Below, in pieces: positions 30,601 to 41,720 of a stretch of 64,000 bases of DNA. The translations under genes were made by a program, and so were the position numbers. The DNA is from Topomyia yanbarensis (Eukaryota; Arthropoda; Insecta; Diptera; Culicidae), in NCBI RefSeq assembly GCF_030247195.1, contig NC_080671.1:215640942-215704941 (forward strand), written 5' to 3'. The stretch's first letter is position 1. The number at the start of each line of letters is the position of its first letter. The notes under the pieces are model-generated. The model worked only from the letters and a program-made list of their open reading frames with translations, was not told the origin of the DNA and did not search any database.

Positions 30601-31576
30601 CTACATTGCCCTCAGTAAATCGAATGAGTTCGACAAAAATTCAAATGGAGATAAGATACAAAGTTCTGATAATATTACGTCAAGAAAGGCAAATATTCCG
30701 TACAACACGGATGGAATGAATTCAACTAAATATGTTGAAGAAGTACGTAACAAGACCCCAAGAAGGGATGCGATAAATAAGGAAAATCAAAATAAAATAA
30801 CAAAAATTAATGAAATGTCTTCAAATATGTCGCGAAAACGCGAAATTCTAGCCGAAAAGGTAAGCCAAAGAGAGGCAATTATAAAATATACTGATGCTGG
30901 ATCTCAGTGCAATATGGAAGAACGAAAATATCAAATTGATACACCTCATAGAAGAAAGTATATGACTAGCATGATTCCGGAAAGCGGATCAGAAAATATG
31001 ATGGTAGACCACCACTTCAATGATAACGAAACTGATAAGAAAACTTACTTCAAAAATAATTACAAAAGAAACAACAACGAGTATGCAAGAATAATTAAAG
31101 CACACGGCAAAATACCAGAAAGAATAGAACTACGAATGAAGCGGGACATCACTAATTTACCGCGAATAAAACTAGATAACGGGAACGAGCCGCTAGGAGA
31201 TGTAAATTTCCAGTTGGACACAGGAGCAGGAGGTAGCATGATCCGAAAGGACATAGCTGAAAGTATAGGTGCATCCAAAATTGATAGATCGGAAACGATC
31301 AGATATACAGGAGTGGCAAATCTACCCAAAACTAGTTACGGTACGGTAGAGATTACTTTCAGGATACCAGGAAGAGCCTTTCCAGCCAAAGGCTTTGATG
31401 TGGTGGAAGATTTGATGTTAGAAGGGATTTTGGGGGCGGACTTCATAAACCAATATGTGGTTATGATAAATAATGCCGCTGGTACTATAACAATCCAGCA
31501 AGACCCAATAAAATTTAGTCCAAAGTTCGAGCTGTACTCGCTGGACAGTTTTTTTCCCGAGCGAAGGCCCAGGTAA
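30596..31576 (+). CDS. Spacer plus second aspartic protease (DTG)
   Basis: A 326-codon open frame. The first 190 residues are polar, rich in Asn, Lys and Arg, without recognised domains. The protease follows: NFQLDTGAGGSMIRKDIAES (DTG at 31217-31225), IRYTGVANLPKTSYGTVEI, then MLEGILGADFINQYV, the two hallmark motifs of a retroviral-type aspartic protease. It would cleave Gag-Pol. It is in frame with the end of the first protease-like domain, so the two could once have been one polyprotein. Confidence 0.8.
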   Translation: MDYIALSKSNEFDKNSNGDKIQSSDNITSRKANIPYNTDGMNSTKYVEEVRNKTPRRDAINKENQNKITKINEMSSNMSRKREILAEKVSQREAIIKYTDAGSQCNMEERKYQIDTPHRRKYMTSMIPESGSENMMVDHHFNDNETDKKTYFKNNYKRNNNEYARIIKAHGKIPERIELRMKRDITNLPRIKLDNGNEPLGDVNFQLDTGAGGSMIRKDIAESIGASKIDRSETIRYTGVANLPKTSYGTVEITFRIPGRAFPAKGFDVVEDLMLEGILGADFINQYVVMINNAAGTITIQQDPIKFSPKFELYSLDSFFPERRPR

Positions 31577-31640
31577 AAATGGGACTTTCTTCGCGGAAGA
31601 TGTATTCGCAGAGGAAAGTACATCTGGCACACAACGATAT

Positions 31641-33240
31641 ATGATCTACACCAAAGAACATAACGTTGTTGCTACGATTCCACCGATTAAAAAGAATAAT
31701 ACCGCGGAAAGGACCCACAACAAAAATGGGTTTAAAAAGACAACCGAGGAATATTCAAACTATAATGAAATTGACCTCGAATTACGCAAGGATTTCGATT
31801 TCATGGAAAATGCTAAGTTCAGACCTTTACTCGGACAGGATAAAGTGAAAGGTTTAGCTAGCGAGTTAGACCTTAGCCATCTAACAGAAGAAATGTTTCA
31901 ACCAGTCAGAAACATGGTTGAAAACTATAATGACGTGTTCTTTTCAAACGGCGATAAACTAACGCACACTAATATCGCTATACACAAAATAGAAACGTCA
32001 ACTAATATCCCCATCAACAAGAGACAATACCGATTTCCGGAGTCGACAAAGACCCAAATCGATTAACAAATCGAAGAAATGGAGAAACAAGGCATCATTA
32101 AACCTAATAGAAGTCCCTGGAATGCCCCGGTCCTTTGTGTGCCGAAGAAACCGGACGCTAATGGTAATAAAAAGTATCGAATCGTAGTAGACTTTCGTGC
32201 TCTAAACACGATTACAAAACAATTTGTATACCCGATACCACTAATTGACGAAATACTGGGCAATGTGGGAGATAGTTGTTATTTCACCTCTTTGGATTTA
32301 AAATCCGGATTTTATCAGGTGCCAATTCACCCACGGGATGCCGCTAAGACGGCATTCTCAACCCACAGAGATCATTTTGAATTCACTAGAATGAACACAA
32401 TTTTATATGGTTTAAAGGGTATCAAAGCCTTCGTATATTTGGACGATGTCATTGTGTTCGGTCGAACAGTAAAGGAACACAACGAAAACTTGGAGAGAAT
32501 TTTGAAAGCTCTGAGGGAGCACAACCTGGGCAATGTGGGAGATAGTTGTTATTTCACCTCTTTGGATTTAAAATCCGGATTTTATCAGGTGCCAATTCAC
32601 CCACGGGATGCCGCTAAGACGGCATTCTCAACCCGCAGAGGTCATTTTGAATTCACTAGAATGAACACAATTTTATATGGTTTAAAGGGTATTAAAGCCT
32701 TCGTATATTTGGACGATGTCATTGTGTTCGGTCGAACAGTAAAGGAACACAACGAAAACTTGGAGAGAATTTTGAAAGCTCTGAGGGAGCACAACCTCAA
32801 ATTGGAGCCTGGGAAGTGTCATCTTCTCATGGAGAGATTGCAGTATCTTGGACATGTTATCTCGAAGGACGGAATCCGCCCCAATGGAGACAATGTGGAG
32901 GCAATCAATAACATGAATAGACCAAAAACGGTGAAGGAAGTTAGATCCTTTCTTGGAACCGTAAATTTTTATGGCAAATTCATTCGAGATATTGCCGCAA
33001 AGAGGAAACCTCTAAATGATTTACTTAGGAAGGAAGCAAAGTTTGTGTGGAGTCCGGAATGTGAAAACGCATTCAACGAATTAAGATTACACTTAACTTC
33101 GGACCCAATATTAGTAAGACCAAATTACGAAGACACGTTCGTAATTACTACGGATGCAAGCGACTTTGCAATAGGCGCTGTGCTCTCCAACGAAAAGACT
33201 GGTCGGTGCCGAGAGGCGCTACCACACGATTGAGAAAGAA
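31641..33240 (+). pseudogene. gypsy reverse transcriptase, with nonsense codon and duplication
   Basis: The lead-in (31641-32066) ends in a TAA at 32064, one codon into EEMEKQGIIKPNRSPWNAP, which is the start of RT. Palm motifs include YRIVVDFRALN, SLDLKSGFYQVPIHP and the catalytic AFVYLDDVIVFGR. The block from GNVGDSCYFTSL to LREHNL occurs twice in tandem. Both copies lack the usual stretch between FTRM and the NTILYGLKG helix, so a deletion of about 16 residues precedes the duplication. LGHVISKDGI and FLGTVNFYGKFIRDI close the thumb; TDASDFAIGAVLS begins RNase H. Confidence 0.85.
32256..32795 (+). repeat. 270-bp tandem duplication inside RT
   Basis: CTGGGCAATGTGGGAGATAG begins at 32256 and 32526; the units 32256-32525 and 32526-32795 differ at about three positions. 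The length is 90 codons, so frame is kept. The catalytic YLDD motif is present in both. Confidence 0.95.
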
Positions 33241-33242
33241 TT

Positions 33243-33497
33243 CTAGAGAAAATTTTCAATAGGACGTAAGTAACAATGAGAGATTCTCTTTGGAGTCTTT
33301 CTCTCCTGTTCATTACTCGGCCATTTCAACATTTACTAACCTACTCTTTGCATAATAATCTAGTAAAAACCGTTGGCTTTCGATATGTACTGAAAAATTA
33401 GTGCAAAGTGTTGTAATGACGTCGTAATAAGCGAAAGAGAAAGTAAACAAAGAGAGGCTCTCAATGTTACTTACGTCCTATTGAAAATTTTCTCTAG
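33243..33497. mobile_element. 255-bp MITE in the RNase H coding region
   Basis: Terminal inverted repeats of about 40 bp begin CTAGAGAAAATTTTCAATAG with one mismatch between arms. AATT occurs on both sides (33239-33242 and 33498-33501) and is a plausible 4-bp target duplication, since the RNase H coding sequence needs only one copy. AATT is itself a palindrome, so it could also be read as part of the inverted repeat. No coding sequence inside. Confidence 0.85.
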
Positions 33498-33499
33498 AA

Positions 33500-33907
33500 T
33501 TGCTCGCTATTGTATGGGCAGTAGAATACTTTAAGCACTATATATTTGGACAACGATTCATAATATATACGGACCATCGTCCACTAATTTCAATCTGGCA
33601 TTTAAAAGAAACTTCTTCAACACTTACGAGATTACGGCTCAAACTACAAGGCCTTGAGTGCGACATCCGATATAAGCAAGGAAGAGAGAATGTGGTTGCG
33701 GATTTTCTATCTCGCCTACCACAAAACAATGAAATGGACGACAAAAACAAAGAATCAGCTGTCCCGGTGTTAGTATTAACGCGAGCGCAAAAGCAAAGAA
33801 AAGACGCTGAAACATCGAGAAATAATCAAGCCGCCAGTGACGATTTTGACGTCATTGATATAAGTAACAATAAAAGCTCAAGAGATTCGGAAAAAATAGC
33901 AACATAA
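33500..33907 (+). pseudogene. gypsy RNase H, C-terminal part
   Basis: Reading resumes right after the MITE with LAIVWAVEYFKHYIFG, IYTDHRPLISIW, LRLKLQGLECDIRYKQGREN and VVADFLSRLP, the standard C-terminal half of Ty3/gypsy RNase H. The N-terminal half lies upstream of the MITE in a frame broken near 33200. The tail (33750-33907) is polar and ends at TAA. Confidence 0.85.
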
Positions 33908-33909
33908 AT

Positions 33910-34498
33910 GAAAAATATGAGGAATTCGAGGAAGCAATAGCATCCAATTCAATCCCCACCGAAATCCTTAGTTTTGCATCGGTGATTGACACCGAAGGAA
34001 CATATGACGCCAATTTTGTTATTTTGAATAGCAGAACATCGTACGCTGAAATTTCTAAAATTTGCGACTTACCGCATGGACTGAAGGATTATGTGCAGGA
34101 CAGTATCCTATCTGTCCCAGAGAAAAAACTATTTGGCATCATAATGCCAGGAAATGCCAATACGCTGTTAGACAGCAAAGACTTTTTTTACATATTCATG
34201 CGGGGCTTTGCCACATTGATCAGCAAAATGCCCAACGCAAGTAACATACAGGTTGTTTCATTTAGAAAAATTAGACAATATGAGGCGATCCAAATGCTGC
34301 AATTCGCGGCATGGAAAGGCAGAAAGCACAATGCGGATTGCGAACGCATTGCAGTAAAAAGAGAGGAAGTAGAAACAATCTTACTGGAATTCCACGATGC
34401 CCCTCTAGGAGGACACGTGGGAGCGAAACGTAGAAAATTACGTACGACAATGCGAGTCGTGCCAGAAAAACAAGATCCACAAGAGGAATAGGATTCCA
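33910..34498 (+). pseudogene. gypsy RNase H-integrase linker and broken zinc domain
   Basis: An open stretch from 33982 encodes IDTEGTYDANFVILNSRTSY, PEKKLFGIIMPGNAN and a further region without catalytic motifs. It ends in FHDAPLGGHVGAKR, the His pair of the integrase HHCC zinc domain. The Cys pair (QCESCQKNK, 34450-34477) lies in another frame. The spacing between the pairs is too short, so internal sequence has been lost. Confidence 0.7.
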
Positions 34499-35311
34499 AT
34501 GAAAATTACTACAACGGCAACGGAACCGTTGGAAAAATTATATATGGATATAGTTGTCCTACCCGAATCAAACTGGGGAAACAAATATGGGTTGGTGATA
34601 CAGGATGACCTCACCAGATACCTAATCGTAGCACCAATGGAGAATCAAGAAAGCGAAACAGTAGCGCGGACTTTCGTAGAACATGTGATCTGTAAATTTG
34701 GTACTCCACAGGAGCTAGTTACAGATAACGGCACAAACTTCGTTAGTTCTCTAATGAAGAATGTATGCAAAATTCTAAAGATAAAGAAGATAACTACCAG
34801 TGCGTACCACCCGCAGGCAAACTTAGTAGAGAGAGCCAATATGGAATTAAAAATTTACTTAAGACAGTACATAAGTGGAGAACACGGCACTTGGGACCAG
34901 TTATTCCCATTCTTCACATTCGAGTACAACACTACAACGAACTCATCGACCGGATTTACACCGTACGAATTGATGTTCGGGCGAAAGGCTACACTTCCCG
35001 CGTCAGTTTATGAACGAAAAGACCGGGAAATTTATTATGACAGCTATGCAGGTGAGATTAGAAAATGCTTCGCCAAAATGCACGCAACGGCAAAGGAAAA
35101 TCTGATTTTTGTCAAAGCAAAAAAGAAAAGAACTCTATGACAAATCAACGATCATTCGTTCATATGGACACCTATGTGGGGGGATTTAGTACTAGTTCAC
35201 GCAACCCCTATGGGTGTAGGACAGAAATTGCAGAATCTATGGAGAGGACCAAACGAAATGGTCGAACTGCCAAGTGAGCAAACAGCCGTAATTAAAAACG
35301 GAAATGTTTAA
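34499..35311 (+). pseudogene. gypsy integrase core and C-terminus
   Basis: The core has LYMDIVVLPES (first Asp), ELVTDNGTNFVSSLM (second Asp) and YHPQANLVERANMELK (Glu), the DDE triad that joins element DNA to the host. FEYNTTTNSSTGFTPYELMF follows. The open frame ends at 35140; one frame over, NLWRGPNEMVELPSEQ (about 35235-35275) marks the GPY/F-like C-terminal module, ending near 35311. No envelope gene follows. Confidence 0.85.
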
Positions 35312-35744
35312 TTAAAAAAAGGTTTATGTCAAAGAAAAAATGAAAAGTTTAAAATAAAATAAGCAGTGTCTGTCGATAAAAATCAATTTAAAATGGTAGA
35401 AAATATAAAGCCAGAAAGTGGAATTTTTTTTTTATTAACGAGTCAAGTAGACTGTCGTATAAAATATGGGATATAATAAATTTTGCAAGGTTGTTTGCAA
35501 GTGTAACACATGAAAAAGATGCAGTCGAAAGAGGAAGGTTCCGAATAAAAATAATATGAATTGAATACAGTGGCTTCTCAATCATGAACACGTGAATGTT
35601 TGCGTTGTATATATTCATTAAAAGCTTTCAAATGCATATATTACATTTTATTATACATGACATGACAAATATACAAAAAAAGAAATCATTATTCGAGTTC
35701 TAAAATTTTGCAAAAGAAAAAAAACAGCCACGGTAATATTGAAT
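35312..35744. other. AT-rich spacer after pol
   Basis: No reading frame and no repeat found at the upstream side of the element, so a 3' LTR cannot be assigned. Confidence 0.4.
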
Positions 35745-36740
35745 TGAAAAAAAAGGTGCTAAATCGGCAAAGTCCCAAAAAATTGATTTTCATAAAAAAA
35801 ATTTTTTCGAGATAACATAAAATCTCGACGTTTCATGCATTTTAAAGATGTTTGGCATCAAAAATACGAATTCGATTTCTGAAATTTCATGGGGTTCCCC
35901 CTTTGAAAAAAAATGAGTTCCATCTGAGACATCTGTGGGGATATTATAGCTATCATTTAGGACTAAGTTTGTGAAAATTGGCCCAACCATTTCCGGGAAA
36001 CTGATGTGAGTTCGTAAATTTTGAAAGATGGCCGCTTTTCCCGGGCACTTCCGGAACTGTCTATGGTAGTCACCGAAAGTTTGGTTGGCCGTCGGTGACC
36101 TAGAACAGCAAATTTAAGTTGTTTGAGAGACATTTTAGCGAAATTTTTACCTTTTTTGCTTTCATCGGAGTATCGAAGTATGAATCACAATTTGCTATGT
36201 GATCGCACGCCACAACCTGTAACTCCGCAACCGGAAGTCGGATCGGGATGAAATTAAATAGCCATTTACGGGGACGCAATACCTTTCATTTGAGGCCAAG
36301 TTTAGTCGAATCGGTCTAGTAATCTCCGAGAAACCGATGTGACTATTATTCTGAATTTAGATACTTCCGCCGGGACTTCCGGAACCGATGATGGTGGCCA
36401 AATAGACTTTGAATGGATGTTAGTGACCTAATACTACAAATCGAAGCAGTTGTGGTCATATTTTGGAAAAAAAATTCACCTTTATACATTCATTGCAGAA
36501 TTTATTAATATTAATATCGACATTTTCTGCGTGTTCGTACTCATCACCCTGTAATTCCGGAACCGGAAGTCGGATCCATTAGAAATTCAATAGCATGGGA
36601 ACGTTGCACCTTTCATTTGAGACTAAGTTTGTCAAAATCGGTTCAGCCATCTCTGAGAAAAATGAGTGACATTTTTCGCCACATACACACACAGACGCAC
36701 ATACACACACATACATACATACACACATACATACACACAC
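35745..36740 (+). repeat. Degenerate tandem repeat (about 330-bp units) ending in (ACAY)n, copy 2
   Basis: Same order as 6641-7709. The CATTT...ACTAAG core begins at 35954, 36287 and 36614 (periods 333 and 327). Here the (ACAY)n run (36682-36742) is uninterrupted and is followed by TTTGCCGAACTCGACG, showing what the copy at 7.7 kb looked like before the LINE inserted. Confidence 0.8.
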
Positions 36741-37000
36741 AGGCATTTGCCGAACTCGACGAACTGAATCGAATGGTATATGTCACTCGGCCCTCCGGGC
36801 CTCCGTTAAAAAGTCGGTTTTCAGAGCAATTGCAATACCTTTCTATTGAGAAAGGCAAAAACATGCATACACACGCACAGACATTTGCCGAACTCGACGA
36901 ACTGAATCGAATGGTACATGTCACTCGGCCCTCCGGGCCCCCGTTAAAAAGTCGGTTTTCAGAGCAATTGCAATACCTTTCTATTGAGAAAGGCAAAAAC
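36727..37000 (+). repeat. 138-bp tandem duplication of the repeat terminus
   Basis: The CATTTGCCGAACTCGACG segment, CGGCCCTCCGGGCC palindrome and GAGAAAGGCAAAAACATG end occur twice, offset by 138 bp. A 182-codon open frame across this region is a by-product. Confidence 0.9.
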
Positions 37001-37102
37001 ATGACGACAGTAGCGCACTTGGTTTGGATATCCCAACTACCTTCGAAACCGTTAGAGATTTTACACAAGTTGAATGCTGAAGATGGACGTCTGTTCTCTG
37101 TG
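37001..37102 (+). repeat. About 100-bp interspersed repeat (copy 2)
   Basis: Near-identical to 1471-1573. In both places it begins right after an A-rich or GGCAAAAA string at CATGACGACAG. Confidence 0.7.
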
Positions 37103-38520
37103 CTGATAGCTTCCAAAAGCAACAATTTTTTTCAGCAATTGATGACGCACAAAATTAAAAACTAGTTCGTTAAAATAGCCATTTTTAGTTGAAATAGTCA
37201 AGACAAAAATTCATTTTCGTGTTTATGGGGTTTTCCGTGTACTTGTTAGTTAATTATTTTGTTACAGCACACAACTAGTGATAGGGAGAACACAATCAAA
37301 ATGAAGTGTTTCCAGAAATTGGCGATTTGCGGCAAAACCAAAATTAGTCATGCGACACCTATGATTCAGCTCATGAACTGGTAAAGTGATGCAGTTTGCT
37401 TTTTTTCACCCGCAAGTGAGTCGTAGCTTACGACAAAAACTTCATTTTCTTCTCGGAAAAAGCTTACCACTGCCAAAATATGAATGAAACGAGTAAGAAA
37501 TTTAGTTTTATTTGCAATTATTCTGAAATTACAGCCATTTACAACTATTTGGCTCATACATTTATTCGAAATGTATTCGGGGTATTATTGTGGTTATCAA
37601 AAATCGTTCCATAAATAAAGTTCCAACTTGAAACCGAGACCCAATCAGTACCAATGTCAAACTCAATGTCAAACTCCTTCATATTTTGGACTACGTAGGA
37701 GATTCAGTGATGACTATCAGAGAGAAGGATCGGCTGTGTATGATACAAAGCTGACACTTTCCTATTAACCAGATATATTCTTTCCTCGCGTGATCCGGAG
37801 AGTTGCATGAATTTACACCATCTCATGAAGGTTTAGCTTAACTTAGGAGGAACTAGAAATGATGTTGCGGCGGCTACGATGCTCAACAAATTACATTTTG
37901 GAACAGCACACATATAGCTCTGCGAATAATATTAGAAACCACTATGTTTTACAACCTTTTCGCAAGATGTTTACTCATCATCTTATAAAATGATGGTTTT
38001 CCATCATTTTCATAAACAATTATCAACAAATTGATCGGTGATTTGGTGTTTAAAAGTTATTTTTTTACCAATGTTTACAGAAAATATATGCACTATGACA
38101 GAACAGAATCAAATCAGCAACACTTTGCTTCTAGCGCTATCTGTGAGCGGTTTCAACGTAGAATCGCCAATTGTAGATGGTATAATTTGTAATCGGTTGA
38201 TGCATTCAAATTTGTTAGTAATTCAATTTGATTCAAAGTTCTTTGCTATATAAGATAATATTCTGTATTCGCATGCATTTAATACAAATGACGATATAAC
38301 ACCTAATTCTGTTGGTGTATAAAACATACATTATGGCATTGAATTCAAGGCTATATTGACGAATTTCGCGCCAACTCGAACAAATGTTGGCAGAACCCTC
38401 TCAGATTTTAATGAAACTTTCTGTACATGAAAACTTTGTCACAAAAAGCCACTTTGCATATTTTGTTTTTCCAAAAATGATCTAGACTGTCTTTTGAAAA
38501 GGGCCAAACTCTCTTTTACC
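37103..38520. other. AT-rich spacer, nothing recognised
   Basis: No gene or repeat I can support across 1.4 kb. Confidence 0.35.
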
Positions 38521-39118
38521 AATTTTTGCCTTTCTCAATAGAAAGGTATTGCAATTGCTCTGAAAACCAACTTCTTATCGGAGGCCCGGAGGGCCGAGTG
38601 ACATATACCATTCGATTCAGTTCGTCGAGTTCGACAAATGTCTGTGCGTGTGTATGTATGTGTGTGTGTGCGTCTGTGTGTGTATGTGACCGAAAATGTC
38701 ACTCATTTTTCTCAGAGATGGCTGAACCGATTTTGACAAACTTAGTCTCAAATGAAAGATACGTTCCCATAGGCTGCTATTTCTGATGGATCCGACTTCC
38801 GGGTCCGGAATTACAGGGTGGTGAGCACGATCACGCAGAAAATGTCGATTTTAATAAATTCTGCAATGAATGAATAAAGGTGAAATTTTTTCCAAAATAT
38901 GACCACAACTGTTTCGATTTGTAGTATAAGGTTACTAACATCCATTCAAAGTCTTTTTGGCCACCATCATCGGTTCTGGAAGCCCCGGCGGAAGTATCTA
39001 AATTCAGAATAATAGTCACATCGGTTTTTCGGAGATGGCTAGACCGATTCAACCAATCAATTAGTCTCAAATGAAAGGTGTTGCGCCCCTGTAAATGGAT
39101 AATTAATTTCATCCCGAT
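38521..39118 (-). repeat. (ACAY)n-bearing repeat, inverted copy 3
   Basis: Starts TTTTTGCCTTTCTC, the reverse complement of the usual end, then the GGCCCGGAGGGCCG palindrome, a (GTRT)n run at about 38639-38690 and two of the 335-bp cores in reverse order. It is cut off near 39118. Confidence 0.8.
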
Positions 39119-39886
39119 CCGATCTCAATAACGCCCTGATATCAATATTGTAAATTTATGACGACGAAAAATGTTAAATGCTCTCACAAATGGTTACTTG
39201 TCCCCTTTTTGCATCACGTTTGGTTCTACTAACAATTTAGTGCATTAATTAAAACGTCTTGAAATTATATTGGATGCACATAGGCTTCTACGACGTGCCG
39301 ATTTTATTTTTCTGACCTATAAAACTTCAACATACTATTATACATGCGTAAGTTCAGATTTTGAGGCTTTAAACGTAAAATTAGTCGTTTATGACCCATG
39401 AGTATTTAGTTGACAAAAAAATTGTATTAGAACAGAGTTATTTTCTCCATAGTACATTTAAGTATTAGACGCTGTATTGCGTACTGCGAAACTCAAAAAT
39501 TCTCATTTTACAAAAAACTGAATAGCTTTTATAATTTCAATCCTATTTTAACTAAAAATTTATTTATTTAAATTTTTATTGGTTATTAGCAGGCTATAAG
39601 TTTCCCTAAAATATAATTTATAAATTTGCTTTATTTTGCCCAAAATTTTGACCAAACGCTCAATCTTATTTAAAAAATGAGAAAACATAAAAAAAATAAC
39701 AAACTCGTAAATAACGTCAGAACCATTACTCATATCAAAACAAAAATTCTTAGATTAGTGGAGACCAGAGGTTAAAATATTCGCTCATTCTCACGACAAG
39801 CAGTTTATCGTACAGCTTTTTCATCCTTAGTAGGCACGAACCCAACTTTTCACATTTCAGGAAATTGCGAGAATTTGCTAAAAGAA
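39119..39886. other. AT-rich spacer
   Basis: Nothing recognised. Confidence 0.35.
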
Positions 39887-40021
39887 GATGGGTGGGTAAT
39901 GTCTGTGACATAACCGGAGCGTCGTGATTTCAATTCGAGACGTTAATTTAAATCTAATAATATTCAACAGAATCACGTTTGAATGGGAAATTTTCAAATA
40001 ATTCTCAATGGTAATAATGGT
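39887..40021. repeat. Signature shared with the first histone group
   Basis: AGATGGGTGGGTAATGTC followed by GACATAACCGGAG repeats the string at 3650, in both cases just before histone fragments. Confidence 0.55.
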
Positions 40022-40230
40022 GGTTCTAAAAAGAACCTTTGGTATCGGCGTTGGTGTTAATGGTGATGCGCTGGATCGTTGGATATATTTGGCATGATAG
40101 TTACGTGTCTGGCGAACTGTTTTGTAGCCTCGAACAAAACGACAAGACTGGCTTCTTCGAGTACCATTACGGCTGAACTTTATAAGCTTAGCTCGACTTT
40201 GAAATCCTACACAATCTCACGAATCAGACA
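40022..40230 (-). pseudogene. Histone H3 fragment A (C-terminal half)
   Basis: On the minus strand, decayed matches to the H3 segment covering LVREI..DFK..LRFQS..V..L.EAS..YLVGLFE are visible between about 40120 and 40220. The stem-loop-like GGTTCTAAAAAGAACC at 40022-40037 lies downstream on that strand. Many frame breaks. It parallels fragments B and C. Confidence 0.6.
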
Positions 40231-40596
40231 CTGGTAGGGCCATTTTGTTTGCTACTAGCACGGAGCTGCACAAAAAAATCATTTAATGCAGTTAGTTCAC
40301 GGATGCTGCCAAAAAAGCTCGAATAGAAGCATGCGACTTCAACGTTTCTCTTAAACATATGCAATTGAAGCAACACTGATCACTAGAGGGATGGTGAGGG
40401 AACACGCACATTCGTTTTGGTAATACTGATAATATCAGTAGAAAGGAATGGAAAAGCAGTGCACGAAACGAGCAAGAGGATAATTTAAATTTTTGTTCCG
40501 TGTGCAAGCTACTTCTTTCCACACAACGTATTATGTTGCTTGTTGAAAATTACACATCTTAAAATGAATGTTTCAGTTTAACTCTCACAATTGATT
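40231..40596. other. Spacer with histone-promoter-like duplicate
   Basis: The segment with GAAAGGAATGGAAAAGCAGT and GTGCACGAAACGAG (about 40440-40475) recurs at about 41137-41170 and, inverted, upstream of H3 fragment C (about 41765-41810). Confidence 0.5.
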
Positions 40597-40790
40597 GGTC
40601 CTGAAAAGAACCGTTGCTTTTATTTGATTTGATTTCTTTTGCGAGGAAGCTACGTACTTGGCGCACTATTTTGTATCCTCAAACAAACCGACCAAGTAGG
40701 CATCACTGGCTTCATTACGGCTGAGTTTTGTAAGCGTAGCTCGACTTTGAAGTAATACACAATCTTACGATCTGTTGAGTAGGATGTGTC
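40597..40790 (-). pseudogene. Histone H3 fragment B (C-terminal half)
   Basis: A minus-strand match to the region QDFK..LR.QNSAVM, EAS-like and AYLVGLFE lies at about 40661-40773. GGTCCTGAAAAGAACC (40597-40612) is the reverse complement of a histone 3' stem-loop and is placed correctly downstream. The sequence continues into unrelated AT-rich DNA. Confidence 0.65.
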
Positions 40791-41300
40791 CAAAATCAAT
40801 AAAAATCGGTAGTTTTCGGTAGGAATAACAAAATATCGGTAGTTTTGCCTTGGTCGTCTGTGAATCGGTAGGGAAGACCAAAATCGGTAGGACTACCGAT
40901 GAATCGGTAGGTCTGGCCACCCTGATCTAGTGGCCAGTGCTAGCAAACTTGCATGTTCAGTTTTTCAATAACAACATTCCAACAATATTTTCAAAGAATG
41001 TTGCAGATTTGAAAAGAAGGAAGGAAAAGATTTTCACAAATTTAAATTCTTTTGTCTTATTTGTTAGCGCTGATACTGACCATGGGATGGTGGGGGAACT
41101 CCCACATTCGTTTTAGTTATGATGGTATTAGCAGCAGAAAGGAATGGAAAAGCAGTGCACGAAAACGAGCGAGAGAGGATAATTTAAACTCTCTTTCTTT
41201 CTTTCCACACATCGTATATCTTATATAGCTTTCTGAAAATTATTTGTTATACACCATAAAATGTAAATTTCAGTTTAACTCTTATTAGAACACAATTAAT
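40791..41300. other. Spacer with short AATCGGTAG repeats
   Basis: Five imperfect AAATCGGTAG/GAATCGGTAG strings lie at about 40800-40910. The promoter-like block at 41137-41170 repeats that at 40440. No gene. Confidence 0.5.
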
Positions 41301-41301
41301 T

Positions 41302-41720
41302 GGTCCTGTAAAGAACCGTTTATTGTTTTATTGCGGGAGCATAATTCAGACGCACTCCCCGCGGACACGGTGAGCCAGTTTAATATATTTGGCCTGAAAG
41401 TTATGCGCTTGGCGCACTATTTTGCATCCTCGAACAAACCGACCAAGTAGGCATCGATGGCTTCTCGGGGCATCATTACGACTGAGCTTTGTAAGCGTAG
41501 CTCGACTTTGCAGTCCTGTACAATCTCACGAACCAGACGCTGGAACGATAGCCTACAGATTAGTTGCCCTTTAGTTGGGGCGAAATTCTTGCAGGGCGAC
41601 AGTTCCAATGAGTCACCAGTAGCTGGGGCACTTTTTCGACCTTCGTCATTGCCAACTGCTTTCCTCCGGTGGACTGGCTGCTTGCTAGTACTTGAACGAA
41701 TACGAATGATGAGAAAAACC
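41302..41720 (-). pseudogene. Histone H3 pseudogene C (nearly full-length)
   Basis: The best H3 remnant of the second group. On the minus strand [58 protein letters not shown] and EDAK are seen. A stop follows, then CAKRITF and HRVRGECV to the C-terminus near 41346. The N-terminal tail is scrambled, and one region before the alpha-N helix carries a frame-shifted insertion. GGTTCTTTACAGGACC on the minus strand (41302-41317) is the stem-loop. A TATATAAATATCTGTCGG string upstream (about 41725-41742) may be its TATA box. Confidence 0.85.

Larger units (their letters stand above)
29221..35311 (+). mobile_element. Ty3/gypsy LTR retrotransposon, decayed, LTRs not found
   Basis: Domains occur in the gypsy order gag, protease, RT, RNase H, integrase. 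No envelope frame follows integrase. The element carries frameshifts, at least one nonsense codon, a 270-bp tandem duplication in RT, a 255-bp MITE in RNase H and an internal loss in the integrase zinc domain. There are two protease-like domains. The sequence is AT-rich like its surroundings. I could not identify direct repeats that would be LTRs. Confidence 0.9.

Noticed and set aside
36617..37165. Open frame of 182 codons on the plus strand
   Set aside because: It is built from the (ACAY)n run and a 138-bp tandem duplication of a non-coding repeat; the antisense is equally open.
41302..41720. Functional histone H3 gene
   Set aside because: In-frame stop after the LFEDAK segment, scrambled tail and missing residues make it a pseudogene.
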